From the NCBI GenBank assembly GCA_037013555.1, contig JASUAD010000006.1, positions 36,898,001 through 36,962,000 on the forward strand: 64,000 nucleotides of DNA. Direction: 5' to 3'. How positions within the stretch are numbered: position 1 is the stretch's first letter; each line of letters opens with the position of its first letter. Both the position numbers and the translations under genes were made by a program. The stretch is from Sextonia rubra (Eukaryota > Streptophyta > Magnoliopsida > Laurales > Lauraceae). This document shows, piece by piece, positions 36,935 to 49,319 of the stretch. The notes below the pieces were generated by a model, which was given only the letters and a program-made list of their open reading frames with translations, made no database searches and was not told the origin of the DNA.

Positions 36935-37460
36935 CAGCAGTTTTCAGCACAGCAGCGGCAGTTTCCAGTGCAATAGCAGCAGTTTCAGTGAAACAGCAGC
37001 ACTTTCAGTACGACAGCTGCAGTTTCAGTGCAACAGCAGCAGTTTCAGTGCAACAGCAGCAGTCTCCAGCACAACAGCGACAGTTTCAGTGCAATAGCAG
37101 CAGTTTCCAGCACAACAGCGGCAGTTACAGTGCAACAGCAGCAGTTTCCAGCACAACAGCGGCAGTTACAGTGCAACAGCAGCAGTTACAGTGCAACAGC
37201 GGCAGTTTTCAGTGCAACAGCGGCAGTTTTCAGTGCAATAGCAGCAGTTTTAATGAAACAGCAGCAGTCTCCAGCACAACAGCAACACTTTCAGTGCAAC
37301 AGCAGCAGTTATAGTGCAACAACGGTCCTTTCAGTGCAACAACAGCAGTTACAGTGCAACAGCGGCACTTTCAGTGCAGCAACAGCAGTTACAGCGCAAT
37401 AGCAGCAGTTTCCAGCACAACAGCGGCAGTTTTCAGTGCAACAGCAGCACTTTTCAGCAA
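36935..37460. repeat. Minisatellite, 20-21 bp unit, CAGTTTCAGTGCAACAGCAG
   Basis: Roughly 25 units with variants (TTTCAGTG, TTACAGTG, TTCCAGCA) fill about 520 bp between the primer binding site and the upstream ORF of the Tat/Ogre-like element. It is read as Gln/Ser-rich ORFs in several plus-strand frames, which is a property of the repeat and not coding evidence. Confidence 0.9.
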
Positions 37461-37518
37461 TTTTCAACACTTTCATGCATTTTTCACAAAATTTGATCAC
37501 AAATTAGGGCAAATAATT

Positions 37519-37536
37519 TCCCACAAATGGCGCCAA
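37519..37536 (-). other. Primer binding site of the Tat/Ogre-like element
   Basis: The minus strand reads TTGGCGCCATTTGTGGGA, close to the TGGCGCC... primer sites common in plant Tat-type elements. It is 5 nt from the TG that begins the LTR on the plus strand (37542). Confidence 0.65.
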
Positions 37537-37698
37537 TCTTCTGATTGCGCTTAAAAAGTAGGTGGAAAATGAATTACGGAATCAAGGTCCGACATTCACG
37601 CACTTCAAGCGTTAAGAAGAATGGGAAATAATTACAGTTCATCATTAATTTCTCTTTGTTTACATGGGTTCAAGTGCCCTGACCGCGGGGATGCAGGT

Positions 37699-37708
37699 TA
37701 TTTATATG
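37699..37708 (-). promoter_or_regulatory. TATA box in the Tat/Ogre-like LTR
   Basis: The minus strand reads CATATAAATAAC about 160 nt before the LTR end. That would give an R-U5 of about 130 nt. Confidence 0.4.
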
Positions 37709-37819
37709 AGTTTACAAAGTTTATAACCATTCCCTCAAGTCTTAGATGTGATCTTAATTTGGAAATTACAAGAAAATGTACACAAAGTAGGAAAAAATAC
37801 GAAAAAAGATGGAAAAATG

Positions 37820-37930
37820 GGGTGACCGTGACCCGCGGTCACTGCCCCATTCGAGTGACCGTGACTCACCCACGGTCACTGGGGCCTTCCAGTGACCGTG
37901 GGTCACGGTCACTAGTAGACGGTGGCCGTG
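37820..37930. repeat. Cluster of GTGACCGTG/CACGGTCAC inverted repeats
   Basis: Several inverted copies of GTGACCGTG lie within about 110 bp. The best is AGTGACCGTG (37891-37900) with its exact complement CACGGTCACT (37904-37913) around a 3-nt centre. Confidence 0.8.
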
Positions 37931-38619
37931 AAGCCACTGTTTGCCTCCGTTTTTTATACTATTCGCGCTGGTTCTTTCTTGGAACTTCTTTCAAGTGTTG
38001 GAACTCCATTTTTATGACTTTGGAGTGGTGGACAACCATCAGGAAGATCACATTTAACCATGGAATCAATTGAAACCTCTGTAACTCATCATTCGTGCTT
38101 ACGGATTGTGTTTTTGTTTCAAGTCCGAAATGGGAAAATATGAAGCCGGAGTTGTGTCATTTTGAACCTATCATTTTCAAAGAATAAAATGAGGCCTAGA
38201 GAGACTTCTTTCACAACTCTTGAGATGGCTAAGAGGCCCTACGAATAAGAGAAACAGAGGTGACAATGTCATCCTCTCAGAAATTGCCGACGTATGAACA
38301 TAGCATGAACTTTGGCCATTCCACTTCCTTCTCCTCTTCTAAATTGCCTCCTCACCTTCAAAACTGAGAAAAGAAGGTGGGAATGGTCGTGGAAGTGCTG
38401 CTGGAGTTTGCTTCTTTGTTGCTTTAAGTGCTTCTTTCTTTGATTTCTTTTCTTTTCTTCTTTGTGTATGTGTTCATCCCCTTTTCCTTCAAAATTTGAA
38501 GCTTTTATAGACTCTCAATCAGTTTTGTGCAGTTTTGGGGAGTTAATAGCAGTTGTGGGGAGTTGGATTTCGAAGAGGAGTGGAGGGAAACTGCCCAAAA
38601 TCGTGGGAAACATCTTTTG

Positions 38620-39785
38620 AAGGTCCGTGACCGCAGGCTGGGTCATGGACGAGGCCCAATTTCGGGTCTTCGCATATGTGGCCTATTTTCATCTGTTTTG
38701 GGCCAAAACGAAGTCCGATTGCCACAAAACTTAGAGGGATGCTTCTTGACACTATTTTATGCATGTCATAAAAATTTCAGCCCGTTTTGACTTCAGGAAG
38801 TTGGTCAACTTTTTCATTAATTGGGCCCCGGTCAAGGACAAGGCCCACTTTTGGAACATTGCATATGCGGTCTGTTTTTCATTGTTTGAGGCCCGAATGA
38901 TGTCCAATCATTACAAAACTTGGAGAGATGTTGTTTGACACTATTCTAAATGTTTCATAGAAGTTTCAACTCTGTTTGACCACCTGAACTTGATCAACTC
39001 CTTTTGTTTGTGGGCCCCGGTTACTCCCAAGGCCCATTCTTGAACTTTTGTATATGTGGCTTGTTTCCGCTTGTTCGGAGCCCAAACGGTGTCCAATTGC
39101 CCCGAAACTTGGAAGAATACTTTTTGACACTATTTTGAGTATGTCACAGAAGTTTCAGCTCTGTTTGAGCACTTGAACTTGGTCAACTCCTTTTGTTTGT
39201 GGGCCCCGGTCACTCCCAAGGCCCATTCTTAAACTTTTGCATATGTGGCTTGTTTCCGCTTGTTCGGGGCCCAAACGGTGTCCAATAGCCACCAAACTTC
39301 GAGGAATGCTTCTTGACACTATTTTGAGTGTGTCACAGAAGTTTTAGCTCTGTTTGACCACCTGAACTTGGTCAACTCCTTTTGTTTGTGGGCCCCGGTC
39401 ACTCCCAAGGCCCATTCTTAAACTTTTGCATATGTGGCTTGTTTCCGCTTGTTCAGGACCCAAACGGTGTCCAATCACCACCGAACTTGGAGGAATGCTT
39501 CTTGACACTATTTTGAGTGTGTCACAAAAGTTTCAGCTCTGTTTGACGGCCTGAACTTGGTCAACTCCTTTTGTTTGTGGGCCCCGGTCACTCCCAAGGC
39601 CCATTCTTGAACTTTTGCATATGTGACTTGTTTCCGCTTGTTTGGGGCCCAAACGGTATCCAATCGCCACGAAACTTCGAGGAATGCTTTTGACACTATT
39701 TTGAGTGTGTCACAGAAGTTTCAGCTCTGTTTGACCACCTGAACTTGGTCAACTCTCCAGTTGACTTTTTATGACAATGGGCCCT
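38620..39785. repeat. Tandem repeat, 189-bp period, about six units
   Basis: GGGCCCCGGT recurs at about 38823, 39012, 39201, 39390 and 39579, exactly 189 bp apart, with a degenerate unit at each end. Each unit contains GGCCCATTCTT, CATATGTGGCTTG, CCAAACGGTGTCC, TTGACACTATTTTGAG and AACTTGGTCAACTCC. Units diverge by substitutions and single-base indels, more so at the edges, as expected for an old tandem array inside the LTR. Confidence 0.88.
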
Positions 39786-40807
39786 TTTTCAGCTGTTTGA
39801 AGCCCAAATGACCTCGGTTTGATTTGAAACTTGGAGGGACTGACGTCAAGAACATCTTGGAGTATTCATCCAAATTTCATGTAGTTTAGATTTGAGGAAG
39901 TAGGATTTCGAACAATGGCCTATTCATTGCATGCGTTAGGTCACTATTCACTCCGCATTAAGATAGTTAGCCTGTTTTCTATCCGAACAACCTCCACTTG
40001 ACTTGAAACTTTGGGAGAATAACTTGGGGTATTTATTGAGCATTCGTTCCAAATTTTATCTGCTTTGGCTTTTTGGAGGTAAGATCTTAGCTGGTGACCT
40101 CCAAATTCGAGATTACTGTCCTCTAAGCTGACATGTAATGAAATTTAGACCAAACGGAGTTTTTTCGACTTGAAAATTTGCAAAGTATCTTCTGAGCATG
40201 ACTGAAGCTTCGTGCCCAAATTTCATCAATTTTGAACATCGGGAAGCAGGACTTTGGTCAGTGACCCCCTGGCTTGGGGGAGACTGACCTCAGGCTGACA
40301 TGCTTGTGGCTTTTGAGTTCGATGATGACTGTTCAACCCGAAATTTGAACTTCCTCTGAGAGTTCCAGCTACCTTGATCTTCATGGGATATCACTCTGCA
40401 CAGGGATCCATAGAGCATAGCATATCATCACTTCCACATGTAGGAATGCCGGTTCTCACAGTGATTCCCCAAGATCTGCAAATAACCTCTGTAGCCTAAA
40501 TTAAGCTGAGATGAGGTGTTTTCGCTGCAGTATTTGTAATTTTTATAGGTCAACAGAGGAGGGCATGTATTGGAGTGTTGATCACTATATGAGTGTCCTT
40601 AGATCCATTTGAGTCTTTTCAACTAGAAAGAAGCCATACAACCAACTCTAGTTTTTAAAACTGCTTCAAATGTCATTGCTTGGAATTGTCCTATTTCCAT
40701 TTGTTGATCGTACTTAAAGGCCGTAGCCTTGTTTGATTGCTTGATTTGTCATAAGGGAAATCATTACAATCAAAGTGTTATTAAGTTTATTATACTTCTA
40801 AAATAGG

Positions 40808-43412
40808 TATCACAACCCGAGCCCAGGGAATCAGGGGTCAATTAAAACCTAACCAGTGACATTCGTACTCCTGTGCATATACACTTAAACCCGATCTAAA
40901 TGCACATGCACAAGGAAATTTCACATGTGCCATACATGTACACGAAAGCTATAGGTATCATTGTAATACACTAGAACAAAATAATGCATATACAAAAGAT
41001 TACATAAGTCTAGGGTTATACAAAATGAACCAAAATACAAGGTGTGAAGATCATAATTAGACCAAACACCAAATGAGATCCCAATACACGGAAGACGTAT
41101 GTGCATGTATGACATTGTGGCGCTTTGGCGGAGTGATTACATCCACTCCTCTAGTCTTGATGGGACATCTAAGGTCTCCCTTGGAGTCTGGTTGACCGAC
41201 GAGGGGTTGGTCGAGAGATCTGAGCCTGCAACACCAAAGACAACTCCTGAGTACAACGATTCAGCAAAAAATAAGCAATAATAAGTTAACACATATTGTA
41301 TCTAGCAGAGTAAGTAACAACAGATAAATCATGGAAGTCCAAAGTCGTATACTAGGCAAGTTGTGCAAAGGAATAAAGCATGTCATAGAATCAAATACAC
41401 ATGTCATATACATCACTAGGTGGCTAATACATGTGCCATATGCTCCCAAAAAGGGATCTTACGTACATACTGAGAACACCATCGACCGGGCCAGGGTACG
41501 AATGAGTATCAGGTTTCTGGAGTCCGTAAGCCCTAAGACATAAACTCATTGCAGCGGTGCCATACATATTAAGCCAAATTCAACCCCGTTGGATATCCTA
41601 AGGCTGAGGCTGAGTAGTGCCAGACCATATAGAGTCAATCATATACTAGACTTTGAGCATATTGTGCATTTCGTAGCAAACATATATCATAGATATCATA
41701 CTCAAGTCAAGGAACATATCGAACAAATCAAACAACCGAACTTACCATACCAAGAGGGCATATCGCATAGGATACGGATAAACCTTACAGGAAAGTCGAG
41801 GTCAATGATCGTCATAAAAATGTCACGCAACTCAAATTTACTCGAATCAATATCATTTACTAGCCAACTTTAATCTAGTTATCCAGTGTTTCTAACTGTG
41901 CATGATGATGTAGTTTTCAGTTATCCGATACACAGTTGTCTAGTGTTGGATTGTATAATAAATGTGCATCGAAGTCCCTTAAACCAACACCCATGTGAGG
42001 TGCTTAACAGCTGGATATCATACATGAATGAGTCGCAGCCTTCGAGATCATTCATGCAATTCTGTTATAATCCATAGGACAAGTCGAGGTCACCCACATT
42101 CTAACTTGAAGGCCCTACAAGGTCTCTTCATCACCTACCTTTCTTAAATTTTACTGGACTTACGACTCAGCTGTGGGTGACCTACGGCTTAGTCGTAGAC
42201 ATCTTACAGCTTAGCCGTAATATGCACTGCGGCTCAACCGTGGTTCCCCTTACTGTTCATCCGCATTTTTGGCTTAGCCCTGTTTTTGTTCTACAGCTCA
42301 GCCACAACGAAGGTACGGCTTAGCCGTAACACACTCCATGGCTTAGCCGTGGCTGGACCGTAGAAGGTCTGCAAAAATGTCAACTCTCAGATAATCCAAC
42401 CCTGCATTGATCTACGGCTAGGTCACGGCTGTCCTACAGCTTAGCCGTAGTACATTATACGGCTTAGCCGTGGCCTTACCGTAAAAGAAATCTGGGTTTT
42501 GCAGGTTTTTGGACTTTGAGCCGTAGGCAGTTACGGCTCAGACGTAGACTGCACAGGGTCCTTTCCTGAACCTGTAACAGAAACATCTGAAATTGGACAA
42601 AACTAAAAACAAGGATAACAATTACATAACTTTAGATCCAAAGGGGTTGTAACATACCAAATCATGCAAGAATAATGGAAATCAACCAATCAAATCATTA
42701 CCAATTATGTTCATCTATATTATGCTTATACTTGCCTCAAATGGGTTCTAACGAGTGCACAGTTGTCCTTGGCTCAAATTCGCTATCTAAATGTGATGCT
42801 AATACCCATGCATGCAAAAGAAGAAGAAAAGGAAGAGAGAGATGAGTGCAAGTGCAGTAACTAAAGTGAAGGAGAAGAAGATGAGAAAGAAAGCCAATAA
42901 CCCAAACTTACCTTAACAAGAGATAATGAGAGAGCGTGAGTGCACAAACTCTTTCTCTTTAGCTTGATCATGTGTAAGGGAGGAAACAGGAAGGAACAAC
43001 TGGAGAGAAGGAGAAGACGTTGAAGAGAGGGAGAAAAGGCGGTGCATGCATTCTTATATAAGGATAAGCTTAAGGAAAATTGGAGGAAAGGCCAAGAGTT
43101 AATACAAATTACAATTCAAGTCAAATACAGGTCCAATGGCAACAAACGACGTCTTTTACAAATGAGGTAGTTACAGAAGTTAACAAGTTCAACGAAATAC
43201 ACATGTTAACGCCAAGATGATGCATGAATAACAACGTCTTACAAAATCTAAAATTACGAAAAATGACTCATGTCTACCTAAACTAGGTTAAACTCAACCT
43301 AACTACCTATCCATGACCCGAAACCTAATAAAAATAAAGCCAAAACACAATTAACAACTAATTCGCCAATACTTAGTCGCTAAACTGGATTAAGTTGGGT
43401 CGGAGTATTACA
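40808..43412 (-). mobile_element. Solo LTR of the array family, with 5-bp target duplication
   Basis: It aligns end to end with the array LTR: same start (TATCACAACCCGAGCCC against TGTCACAACCCGAGCCC) and same end (TCGGAGTATTACA against TCGGAGTGTTACA). Shared blocks include the CGACCGGGCCAGGGTACG segment (about 41480), the CCCTTAAACCAACACCCATG segment and the eroded ACGGCTTAGCCGT block. At 2605 bp it is slightly shorter and clearly diverged. The direct repeat atagg flanks it at 40803-40807 and 43413-43417, a perfect 5-bp target duplication. Internal sequence is missing, so LTR-LTR recombination removed it. Confidence 0.93.
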
Positions 43413-43417
43413 ATAGG

Positions 43418-44649
43418 TGACTAAAAGAAATGAAAAAAATCAATACATGCAATGGATCTAATCATAAATTTCAAACAGTTTGCATGGTCTGGTTCTCAGG
43501 AAAGAAATCATGAACAGATTATACTTGAATCATCCACTTTCCTTTTTCATATAATATTGTCGAATGCCTGCCCTGCCTATTTGAGTACCTACAACTCATC
43601 AAAGATTTTTTTGTAAAATTAAGAGAGAAAATCAAATGGAAGAGTGACAAGGTGGCAAATTCATGAACATAGATGAATAAGAGATAAGCAGCATAGTCCA
43701 TAGTCCTTCCACAATTACCAACCCAAGCACAAAGGTTAATAAGTTGTGAATGGTGTACTCTAATGCAATTCTGAAGTGAATTATCTCATTGTAAAAACAC
43801 ATGGTGGTATGCCTGTACTTATGTAGTGGGAATGATTGGTGGCCCATTTCCTCATTTACTACTTCTCTATATAGAATATCCCTCACCCTATGGTAAGGGA
43901 AGGATGCATGCTAACATTCATCATCAATATATTAATATACGATCAATTGAAACTGCAAAGAAAGGAGCAATAAAAGTTTGAAGTTGAAAGGTACTGGCTA
44001 ACTGCAACTAGTTGAAATACAGGCAAGATCTTTTCTACAATTCATTAAATGGTTAGCCCTTCCAAAACTTGATATCTTTAACACTTCTCTATAACATCCA
44101 GCAAAAGAAAGATGATGAAAAACAAAAAATCTCCTAAATCGATGCGTCTTCCTCTTGTTAAAGCGACTACAATGAGTATTTCCTTAAGTTTTTCTCCTAA
44201 ACTATCTTCTTCCTCTTGAAAAACTCGCTTTCAGAAATCAGCAGAGAGATGCTATGATATTTAAGGTAAGAAGCAGTAGAGAGGAGATGGACAGGAGAGA
44301 GAGGGTGAGGGAATGATGACAAAAAGACAAAGTGAGGCAAGGTGGGGAAGTGTTGAAGAACAACGAAGGTGGTGAAGAGAATGTGGAAGGATGGACAAGG
44401 AAAAAGGGATATGAAAATACGAAGAGCGCATTCGGAGATATTCGATCTGTTTGCATGAGTGTTTTGTTCCACAAGTGGGTATGAACTCATTGGACGAGAT
44501 AAAGAGTGGGCATTCATAGAGAGAGATTTAGGAGAGCATTTGGTTGGATTTATTAAATATAAAACGTATGTGGCTCTTCGTTAATTAAAACGGAAAGAAT
44601 TTCTTTATGGTATCTCCTATGCTTCAATAATCATAGTAATTTGAACTTT
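43418..44649. other. Intergenic, nothing recognised
   Basis: AT-rich, with a purine-rich stretch at about 44240-44420. Two minus-strand ORFs of 84 and 106 codons show no family resemblance and have the composition of random sequence. Confidence 0.6.
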
Positions 44650-45015
44650 TTTAAATGCCCACTAAAGTTGGATTCTAAAGCCTCTTGTCATCTCTCGAAT
44701 TATATATTCACATCATCTCTTGATTTATCTACCAATATTATATAATCTGCAAACAACATACACTTACACACCTCTTTTTAATCAATATGAGCAGTTAACT
44801 CATTCGTAATCAATGCAAAGAGATAAGGCTTAGAATTGACCCATAATGCCAACATATATATAGTCATTGGAAACTCACATGTCTCTCCACTAATAGTCTA
44901 CAAACTCTTATATGATCCTTCATACATTAAATCTCACCAAATTAAATCTCTAAAGACCTAAATTAAATTTCTAAATACCTTTTCATAATCGTTTTCTATA
45001 TCGATGAGGACCATA
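44650..45015 (-). pseudogene. LINE (L1-type) reverse transcriptase relic
   Basis: Minus-strand translation across several frames gives recognisable LINE RT blocks in order: YMVLIDIENDYEKV (palm, FIDLEKAYD-like), MYEGSYKSL followed by SGETCEFPMTI, then NSKPYLFALITNELTAHI (SPYLFALVMDEL-like), and CMLFADYIILVD, where the catalytic FADD has become FADY. Several stops and frame changes interrupt it. Only the palm region remains. Confidence 0.7.
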
Positions 45016-46700
45016 TACAAAATTTTCTCTTCGCTCTATATTTTTTTATTATATTTTTTTTTATCTTAATGAAGTAGATATTACCAATAAAAAGAGACAA
45101 ACCACGCACAAAAACAAAGTGCAAATCCCTTTTACTCTTTAACATTCTATGGGTAATTTCACTTTATAGGTTTATTGTCGATATTGAACTTCTAGGTTTG
45201 GACCTTCTTTCAAGTAAGGATCAAAGGTGAAGATCCACAAATAATCTTGACTACAATCGAAAATTATAACCTACCCATCACCCTAATAAAATAAATACTA
45301 ACAAAGTGATGGTCTCATCCACAATTCCACCTTAGATCATTATTGCTCATAACTTTGATCTTCGCTTGATAAAAACCTTTCTTCTATGAATCCTAATAAT
45401 TTAAATACTAGGGGCCTATTTGTTTTCTTGGTATTGAATTCCTAGGAATTTCGAATAATGCATTGAAAGGGTTAACATTGAAAAAATAAAAGTGAAAATT
45501 TTCAAAAATGAACACCATATAGTGTCCATTTTGGTGGGAGTTGATTATCCAACCAACACCCTAGTAAATAAAATACTAGGAAAGTGAGCCTTACTCCTAC
45601 ATCTCCACCTTAAATCCTTCACTTCTCTCTTCTTTAATTTTCATTCTTAAACACCACTTTGTAGTGAATCCCTAGGAATTTTAATGCAAAGCAAACATAA
45701 GAACCTTTAAGCAACCAAATGAATCCCAAGCAGTACAATGGATTACAAAAATCCTCCCATTTGCCCTGAATTTCTCAACTGAAAAAAACCATGATATTAC
45801 CATCTAAATAGAAAAGATTCTATATCCTCTACACATAGCCTTCTCTTTATAATAATTTAGAATCCTTTACCAACCCATTTACTCTTCATGACTGCAAAAA
45901 TTAATATATACTAATAATATTATTAAGAAAAACAAGATCTCAGATTAAACACACCCTTAGTGTATTTGTCAAATTTATCGGAATCCCCAAATTGTAGAGA
46001 GCCTTAAAATAATTCTTCAATAGCTTTTTCCCAAATCCTTAAGCCCAGGGTTGTAAATTTTCTAATTGAGAAAAAACTAGGGAGAGAGAGAATAATTAGA
46101 TAAAGCTACTAAGAGAGCCAAAAAGTTGCACGTGAGTATTGTGGGTGGAGGGTTGTGGTCCTATATAGAGGGTTTATATACTATATCTTTATTATGACTC
46201 AAAGTACGATATAGTGTGGGACTCTTTCTCTGTTTATTAGAGTTCAAAGCAACTTTTACATCTTTATTGTATGAGGAGTACAATTCCGGATGGTCAACAC
46301 TTTCCACTTATCTTCTCTCCTGCCATATGCTAAATATGTGGGCCCCACTTCATTTGTTTTGTGATTTAACCTAAAACCTTTTGTTGATGCACTAGATTGA
46401 CCCAGACGGGTTCGGGCCTTAAGGAAAAGTTTTATAATTAATTATTCTCTATCCAACAAGCCCAATATTGGCTCTTTTTGAAATTATGAAACTACACCTC
46501 ATATTTTCTAAAAATTACAAACATGTCCTACAATTCCCAAATCAAGCCCTAATCGCGTTTATGCCCTATTGTTCAATGTGGGTTGATTTCTCCCAATTCG
46601 ATTAATTTCATTATTTATTTCGTAAATTATTTTCAAATGAATTAAATATTATTAATTTGGGTTAGGATCTTACATATATAGACCGGATACAAATCAAAAG
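45016..46700. other. Intergenic AT-rich DNA
   Basis: No ORF or RNA gene recognised. At about 45413 GGGGCCTATTTGTTTTC resembles the end of the possible MITE at 49075, but no partner end was found. Confidence 0.5.
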
Positions 46701-47215
46701 AACCTCACTGCATTTCAATAGGTCAAGTTGGTGTCCAACCCCAAAACTATTACTATCCTAAATAGTTATAAGACTTCTGGGGCTTTTAGTGTTTGGTTAG
46801 GTTCATAAAATATGATATCGGAGCCCACCTCCACATCTCAAGTTCAAGTCACGAAAAGGACTACTTGAAGTAAAGTGACAACCATGCGTCTCAAGTTCAA
46901 GTCACGAAAAGGACTACTTGAAGTAGAGTGACAACCATCTCCAAAAATAGAGAAAATGACTACCTACCGTTAAAGTGAAAGCCACTGTGGAGAGGTTTGC
47001 TTGAAGCAAAGTGTGAGCTTTTTCAAGAGTGCAAAATGACTACATCCTACTAGAGTGAGAACCATTGAGGATGTTGACTATGGAAGTGTGGTGGTCTATT
47101 ATGATTCTAAATAGTTATAAGACTAACACACTCTAGTATAATTTTAAATAGTTATAAGACTAACACACTCCATTAGTCTTGGGGCTTTTAGTGTATTAAC
47201 AGCTCACATAGCAAA
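46700..47215 (+). mobile_element. Candidate TRIM (miniature LTR retrotransposon)
   Basis: Two direct copies of a short block (CTAAATAGTTATAAGACT ... GGGGCTTTTAGTGT) lie at about 46757-46795 and 47107-47194. Right after the first is TGATATCGGAGC (46813-46824), 10 of 12 matches to the initiator-Met primer site TGGTATCAGAGC. No coding sequence lies between. The interior has a 53-bp tandem duplication (TCTCAAGTTCAAGTCACG at 46836 and 46889), and the second terminal block is itself partly duplicated. Exact ends and target duplication were not determined. Confidence 0.45.
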
Positions 47216-47339
47216 TTGCAACGGCCAAATTGAGTACTAACTTATGACCTTATTTTTTTTATAATAAATCTTACCGCTTTTTTTGGTGACCCAATTAAAG
47301 AGCTAGGATCTAAATACAAACACAACTCAAGTCATAACT

Positions 47340-47625
47340 TAACACACACATGCAAAGGAATGGGGACTTGTACATGTGAAGGCATAGACACAACTCACAC
47401 ATGCAAGGTAATTGGGACCCGCACATGTGAGGACACAATCCCAACTTACACATGCGAGGTAATGGAGACCCACACATGTGAAAGGACAAGACACACCTCA
47501 TACATGTGAGGAAATGGGGACAAGATACAGCTTACACATGCAAGATAATAAAGACCCACACATGTGAAAGGACAAGACACAACTTATACATATGAGGTAA
47601 TAAAAACTCACATATGCAAAGGAGG
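47340..47625. repeat. Minisatellite around CACATG(C/T)(A/G)
   Basis: About five irregular units combine ACACATGCAAGGTAAT, GGGACCCACACATGTG and AAGGACAAGACACAAC. Each unit carries the palindrome CACATGTG or a variant. Confidence 0.7.
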
Positions 47626-47639
47626 AGGGAGGTTAGGTT

Positions 47640-49070
47640 CAAACCTATGACCCTCCCAATGAGAACATGCACTCCTTACCACTTCAATAAAAGGTTAATC
47701 TTTTCAGGAAAGCACTTGGTGGCGTGGTAATTCTTGAGTTTGCACAGCTATTTCTATTTTTGTACCCTTCAATAAAAAAACTCAGGTATAGATTAGATTT
47801 GTAAGTTGGGTCAGGCCAGGTCGGGTTAAACGAGTTGAGTTGCATGATCCAGCTGACCTCCAATTAGGTTGATGTTCTTTTGGAAAAAAAAAGGGGTAAT
47901 AAAAAAGAGAGGAAAAATTGCAAAAGTCTCTTTCTAGTCACTCTTTTTACAACCATTATCAAAACAAACCAAACCACCAATCCCATGGCATTGCGTAGTA
48001 GGCAAGGGCAGCTTGTCATTTGACTGACGCAGCATCAGAAAAATTATTTGAAAACGTGAATTGTGCAGGGACTGTACCATGGATAGACCGAGGAGCACCC
48101 TTTCTTCTTGACTAGCAAGCCGCCTCATGGGTTAATGAACATGTTATCATGAAGTTGGTCACACTGATGTTGACCCCCAAAGCAAACATGTAATAGCAAA
48201 AAAAAAAAAAAAACCTTTTTGTGTAGACTTGTCCTTAGAGAGATTCTTATTCTCAATGGTTTTAGAGGGATGATCCAATATGTGTGGTTTTTTTCTAAAT
48301 TATTTATATCATGTACTCTCTAATTTATAGGTATCGAATCAAACTTCAATTCAATTTAGATAGCATCCAACGTTAGATTGCTCAATATGTGAAAAGAACA
48401 AGATTATATACAAGATTATGTATGATATAAACTCTTATTTATATAAATAGATCAACGAAATTGTACAAATTACTCTAAATGAGGTGAAATCTAGGTTACT
48501 GTATATTCTAGAAAGGGCCTGTAGTTTCAACAGCTAGCTTGGATCAAATAAATTTGAAGCCCACCTGATTTAAACTTACTCATCAACTTCCATGCGGATG
48601 TCAGCATATGATCATTTCTGTATTCTATTGTTATGATTTTTTTCCATAAAATATAATGTTGAGAAAACAGAGTTCTTTGACTTCTTCATACCAAGAAAAG
48701 TCAGCATTACCTATTTTCTTCCACCAAACCGCATCAAGGCTTTAACGATTCCAGTCACTGAGCCAAAACGATCTGAATAGAAATATTAACACCTGTAACT
48801 TCTTTGATACTTGCTCATTACTCATACTTAATCTAGTTTGAATTTTGATGTGTCACATCTTGACTGGATTTTTAATTCCATTCTCTATTTTTTTTTAGCT
48901 ATTTGAGTTGGTTTTGTTATTAAAGCTACTGATTTCAATGGGTTTAGTCCAAAACCGTAAAATAAGTGCCGTATAAAAAAATCTATTCCCACATCAGCAT
49001 TTATATTTTTTCAGTTTTATTTGCATCACAAAAGTCCAAAGTGCAATTGAAGATTCACAAACTTTTTCAT
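47640..49070. other. Intergenic DNA
   Basis: Contains a poly-A run at about 48199-48215 and AT-rich sequence. No gene recognised. Confidence 0.5.
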
Positions 49071-49074
49071 TTTT

Positions 49075-49319
49075 GAGGGCTTGTTTGTTTGGCATGGAAT
49101 TGAATGTGTATATATTCTTAATAAACTAATTTCTAAAAAAAATTTATAGGCATGAGAGGTGAAGCATATAAGGTGATGCAGATGAGACCTGCCTTTCTAA
49201 GTTTAATTTATTAGGATGGTTGCAAGGTATTCATTTTCTAGAAAATGAGGGGATTAAAATTTGCCACTCTTAGTAGGAATGCATGCATTTCTTTGAATTA
49301 TAAAAACAAATAGGGCCTC
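49075..49319. mobile_element. Possible MITE
   Basis: The ends are imperfect inverted repeats: GAGGGCTTGTTTGTTT on the left and, read on the other strand, GAGGCCCTATTTGTTT on the right (13 of 16). No target duplication is visible, so this is tentative. Confidence 0.3.

Larger units (their letters stand above)
32474..40807 (-). mobile_element. 5' part of a Ty3/gypsy element of probable Tat/Ogre type, interrupted by the array
   Basis: From right to left (element 5' to 3') there is a long LTR beginning on the plus strand at 37542, a TGGCGCC-type primer binding site, a leader full of minisatellites, an ORF upstream of gag, a broken gag, and a gag-pol linker that stops abruptly at the array boundary (32474). 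The upstream ORF, the primer site and the CX2HX4HX4C knuckle together suggest the Tat/Ogre lineage (inferred). Protease, reverse transcriptase and integrase are not in the window and should lie beyond the left end of the array. The outer LTR boundary is unresolved. It must lie at or before 40807, where the solo LTR insertion begins, and 40768 (minus strand TGTAATG) is one candidate. Confidence 0.72.
37542..40807 (-). repeat. LTR of the Tat/Ogre-like element (outer limit unresolved)
   Basis: The LTR end next to the primer site reads TGATTGCGC on the plus strand (element ...GCGCAATCA). It contains a TATA box, a cluster of GTGACC palindromes and a 189-bp tandem repeat. The other LTR copy is not in the window, so the far boundary cannot be fixed by comparison. 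Confidence 0.55.

Noticed and set aside
36904..37402. Gln/Ser-rich plus-strand ORFs resembling polyglutamine proteins
   Set aside because: They are translations of a 20-21 bp minisatellite, open in several frames at once, and antisense to the element.
44197..44517. 106-codon minus-strand ORF rich in Ser/Phe/Leu
   Set aside because: It arises from a purine-rich plus-strand stretch and matches no family I know.
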